The position numbers were made by a program, and so were the translations under genes. Below, in pieces: positions 60,967 to 64,000 of a stretch of DNA of 64,000 bases (position 1 is the stretch's first letter; each line of letters starts with the position of its first letter). This DNA is from Spisula solida (taxonomy: Eukaryota; Mollusca; Bivalvia; Venerida; Mactridae), in contig OX365953.1 in NCBI GenBank assembly GCA_947247005.1, forward strand, positions 25,914,784 through 25,978,783, in the 5' to 3' direction. The notes below the pieces were generated by a model that was not told the origin of the DNA, made no database searches, and saw only the letters and a program-made list of their open reading frames with translations.

Positions 60967-63466
60967 GGGGACGGACGTTACATAGAAATACAAATCTGCA
61001 AATATTTTTTTAATAAACATGTTTGTTTCATAATTAAACCATATTATCTATTTTCTGGACACCAACTTTTAAGCAAGTACAAAAAAATTCCTGCAGATTT
61101 AGATTTTTATGAGTTTTATCATCATGTCAAACCAATTTGAGTTATGTTTTTTTATATTTTTTTGTCTGTTGTTAACTTGTGCACAAATTCTAGGAAACAT
61201 AAACACAAATATGATAAATAGTTGAATACATAGTATTAAAGTTATACATGTTTACTCAATAATTTGTCCATTGAAACAAAGTATGATCTATAAATATGAT
61301 CCTGAAAATAGGGGACGGACGTTACATTTAAAGGGGACGGACATTACGCACAAACATAATGTCTTGTTCTCTTCTTTTTTCAGCTCATAATATCAGATTA
61401 TATATTTGATACACATTGTTTAGATAAAATAAATATGCCAAAACATTTTTTATGCAAAACATGCTATTTATGATTTTAGATTCCGGAGTTAGTTCAACTC
61501 ATATAAATGTGCAATAACCAATTATTATAAAAAGTAATTTTATGTAAAAGGCATTTAATATAATATTGTGAGTGATACAGGAATGTTCCACTTATAAGAT
61601 CAATGATTAAATATCTATAACTAATTTATTTGAAATAGTGAGAGGAACATCAGACTCAGATATTAAATAAAAGTTGAAGAACATATTTCACTTAAGATTG
61701 ATCATTCTTATTTAGTATTAGTGAAACATTTCCCGATAAACACAGTGTTTTTCTAGAGCATTCATGGTTGCAATACCATATTTAAAAGCAACTTAATTGC
61801 TTATTATGTGATCAGGATGTCTATAGTATACAATACTTTAATATTTTCAATCAAACAATATTGAGCTCCTCCCATAATGCACAGAGCAATACTGTCTTAG
61901 AGACTAATAGCCCCACCCACATTTTAACTACAGTGTGAAATTATCTTTACAGTTTTAAAATAACTCCTCCCAATTAGGTAATATTGCATAATCCTTGCTC
62001 AAATCCTTACAGGGATCTATGTTTTTACAAGACATTGATTATCAATTATTGAAGCTGCAGGAGGCAGGAAATAGACCATAAAACTCCTAAGACTTGAAAG
62101 GGTTGTATATTGGTATATTGTTAATTACTGGTTTTGGGGACAGTAGCTGCACAATTAGGGGTCATGTAAATTGGTGACAGCTGTCTATGTTTTTACAAGG
62201 AATTATATTGATTATGAACTTACTGAAGCTGCAGGGAGCTGGAAATAGATCATAAAACTCCTTAGACTTGAAAAGGGTTGTATATTAGTTTATTGCTAAT
62301 TACTGGTTTTAGAGACAGTAGCTGCATAATAAGGGGTCATTTAGTGAAATTAAAATCTTGCATCAACTAAAAAATTATGCTTTTAATTGGAAGTCAACTA
62401 AACAACATACTTATACTAGACATTCAGTGTCTTATTTAATTGAATTTCTAACAAACATTTAAAACTATCCCTTAGTTTTCATGTTAGTAAATAATGCTAA
62501 AAATATTTATGTATATTAATAAAACCATTATTTATAAAATATTATATCAGTAATATGTGTATACAAGTCATATGGTTGCATTTTAATAAATTGTGTACTA
62601 TTGCGGTGAATATTTATAAGTCTCTTACAATTCTGTATTAGAATGGTCACATAATAATGTTTATGTGATAAATAATGCAATTGTATTTGAATATATGTGA
62701 ATGAGACTAAAATAAAGAAATAAAGTTCTGCTTGATATTAAGGGTGTGATGTGAAATCATGTTTTTGTATTAAACTTCTTAAAAGTGTTGAAATATTACT
62801 GAAATTGATATATTGTATGCATCTATCTGAAATAATGACTGAAATCAAACTGGTGAGTGTCTGACAATACATTACTATCAGCTTTCAAAGTTTGTAACGT
62901 CTGTCCCCTTAAATTGTAACGTCCGTCCCCTTAAATTGTAACATCCGTCCCCTCAGAATATTAATGTTATTTTAATCTTTCTAATATAAATTCCCATTTG
63001 GAAGTTTGCAGTTCCATTTTTCTAATAAGGTAGTATAATATAAGAGAATTAAAAAATTTGTAACTTGATTTATAGCAACTATTTTTTATAATTAAATGAA
63101 ATAAAAATTGAAAAAATCTAAAACCTGTATAAATAACCATTACCTTTTAGTGAAAAATAATTCTTACTATCACTAAATTTTAAAAGAAACTAATTCTATG
63201 CATGATTTTGACATAAACTTTCATTTAAAATCAAAATTAATCGTAATACAGTGATTTTAAGTAACCATGTCTAATAGGGGACGGACGTTACGGGGACGGA
63301 CGTTACATCATTTTTTTTTCATCACTAAAAAAATGTCATTTAATTTAATAATATCAATTTTTTTTTACTGTTTCTACAATAAGACTGATTATATGCATAA
63401 ATTAATGCCAGTTAAAGATATTTATTTGTTGTTTTTTAGTAAATACAGAGGGGGGACGGACGTTAC
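60967..63466. repeat. Nine copies of GGGGACGGACGTTAC in both orientations
   Basis: Plus orientation at 60,967, 61,311, 61,333 (one mismatch), 63,277, 63,292 and 63,452; minus orientation at 62,894, 62,916 and 62,938 (two of them with one mismatch). The 61,311 pair and the minus trio are spaced exactly 22 bp, with AT-rich TTTAAA/TTAAATT linkers; the 63,277 pair is spaced 15 bp with no linker. The surrounding DNA is very AT-rich, so the GC-rich 15-mer stands out. No protein-coding frame explains it. Confidence 0.85.
62016..62340. repeat. Two tandem copies of a 168-bp unit
   Basis: TCTATGTTTTTACAAG starts at 62,016 and 62,184. Shared words include GAAGCTGCAGG, CATAAAACTCCT(A/T)AGACTTGA, GGGTTGTATATT, AATTACTGGTTTT and ACAGTAGCTGCA.AAT. 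It lies inside the region bounded by the GGGGACGGACGTTAC copies. Non-coding. Confidence 0.85.
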
Positions 63467-64000
63467 AGATTTCCTGTGACAAACAAATTTTGAACCACAA
63501 AATTTGTAATTTAAAAATTACTGTTCTTTTGATTTACCAGAAGTTTTTTTTATTCCAATCAATGATTATATCCAGATAAAAATATGAAACAAATCTTGCT
63601 ATAAACTCTTTAATTATTTTTTCCCCAACATTTTATTAAATGAAGTACTCTCTCAAAATGGACCTGTGTACACGAGTACCTTTTTACTTAAAATGATGTA
63701 GAACAATAATAAATTCACCAAAATCTATAGTTTATACCTCATTGGAAAGAGAATGAATTTGTCTGTGCAGGGAAGTTAATATAAAGTGTACATTTAGTAA
63801 TATTCAAAACACAGTTCATGTTGTTTAAAGGGTAAAAATGTGATGCTAACGCATTACATGCAAAAAATGGCCATTTTTCGCATGTTCTAAGGCCTGATAA
63901 TAAATTCTGAAGATGTGACATTGAACGAAAACCATAGAAACATCTGTAATACCCTTTGATGCAATAAATACAGAAAAAAGTTTGAAAAAAAACTAAAAGG
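63467..64000. other. AT-rich right edge, no gene seen
   Basis: No coding sequence supported. A near-palindrome GCAAAAAATGGCCATTTTTCGC lies at about 63,859-63,880. Whatever follows is outside the window. Confidence 0.4.

Overview
The window looks like AT-rich, intron-containing, repeat-dense animal nuclear DNA. The one gene I can name, delta-tubulin (TUBD1), the abundance of TACATGTA-type words, and repeat families built on 'AGGGCCATAACTCT', 'CTAGGTCACAAGGTCAAA' and 'TAGTCCCCTACCGG' all resemble bivalve mollusc genomes. The species assignment is an inference from repeat style, not a proof.

Region 1 (about 1.4-37.5 kb) is a large tandem segmental duplication with no intact gene. Unit 1 (about 1,377-21,600) has the order A1-B1-B2-C1 and unit 2 (about 22,587-37,480) has A2-B3-C2, separated by about 1 kb of unrelated spacer. 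The B block is present twice in unit 1 and once in unit 2. The copies differ by clean insertions, which mark several small mobile elements by comparison with an empty site. Block B also holds a triplet-rich tract: a 36-bp GTT-rich minisatellite in B1, almost nothing in B2, and 92 uninterrupted CTG triplets in B3. Block C carries a dead Tc1/mariner-type transposase, internally triplicated in C2.

Region 2 (37.5-44.8 kb) is intergenic: a tRNA-like SINE head, long stretches of tandem mollusc-type repeats, and two weak candidate exons that I cannot name.

Region 3 (44.87-55.6 kb, minus strand) is a complete delta-tubulin gene with six coding exons. All splice phases join and the reconstructed protein has 442 residues. 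Its introns are loaded with mobile DNA. Intron 1 has a 1.17-kb element with 19-bp terminal inverted repeats. Intron 2 has a 4.6-kb fold-back element whose roughly 0.8-kb inverted arms enclose a 2.4-kb minisatellite with a 42-bp core unit. Just downstream of exon 2 lies a 24-bp minisatellite whose unit is a copy of eight codons of exon 2 itself, ending in a decayed second copy of the exon tail and its splice donor.

Region 4 (55.6-64 kb) holds a tRNA-derived SINE, the 3' end of a dead non-LTR retrotransposon, tandem repeats, and an AT-rich 2.5-kb stretch with nine copies of the 15-mer GGGGACGGACGTTAC in both orientations, some in 22-bp tandem. I cannot assign that motif family to a known element; with the exon-derived minisatellite it is the best candidate here for something undescribed.
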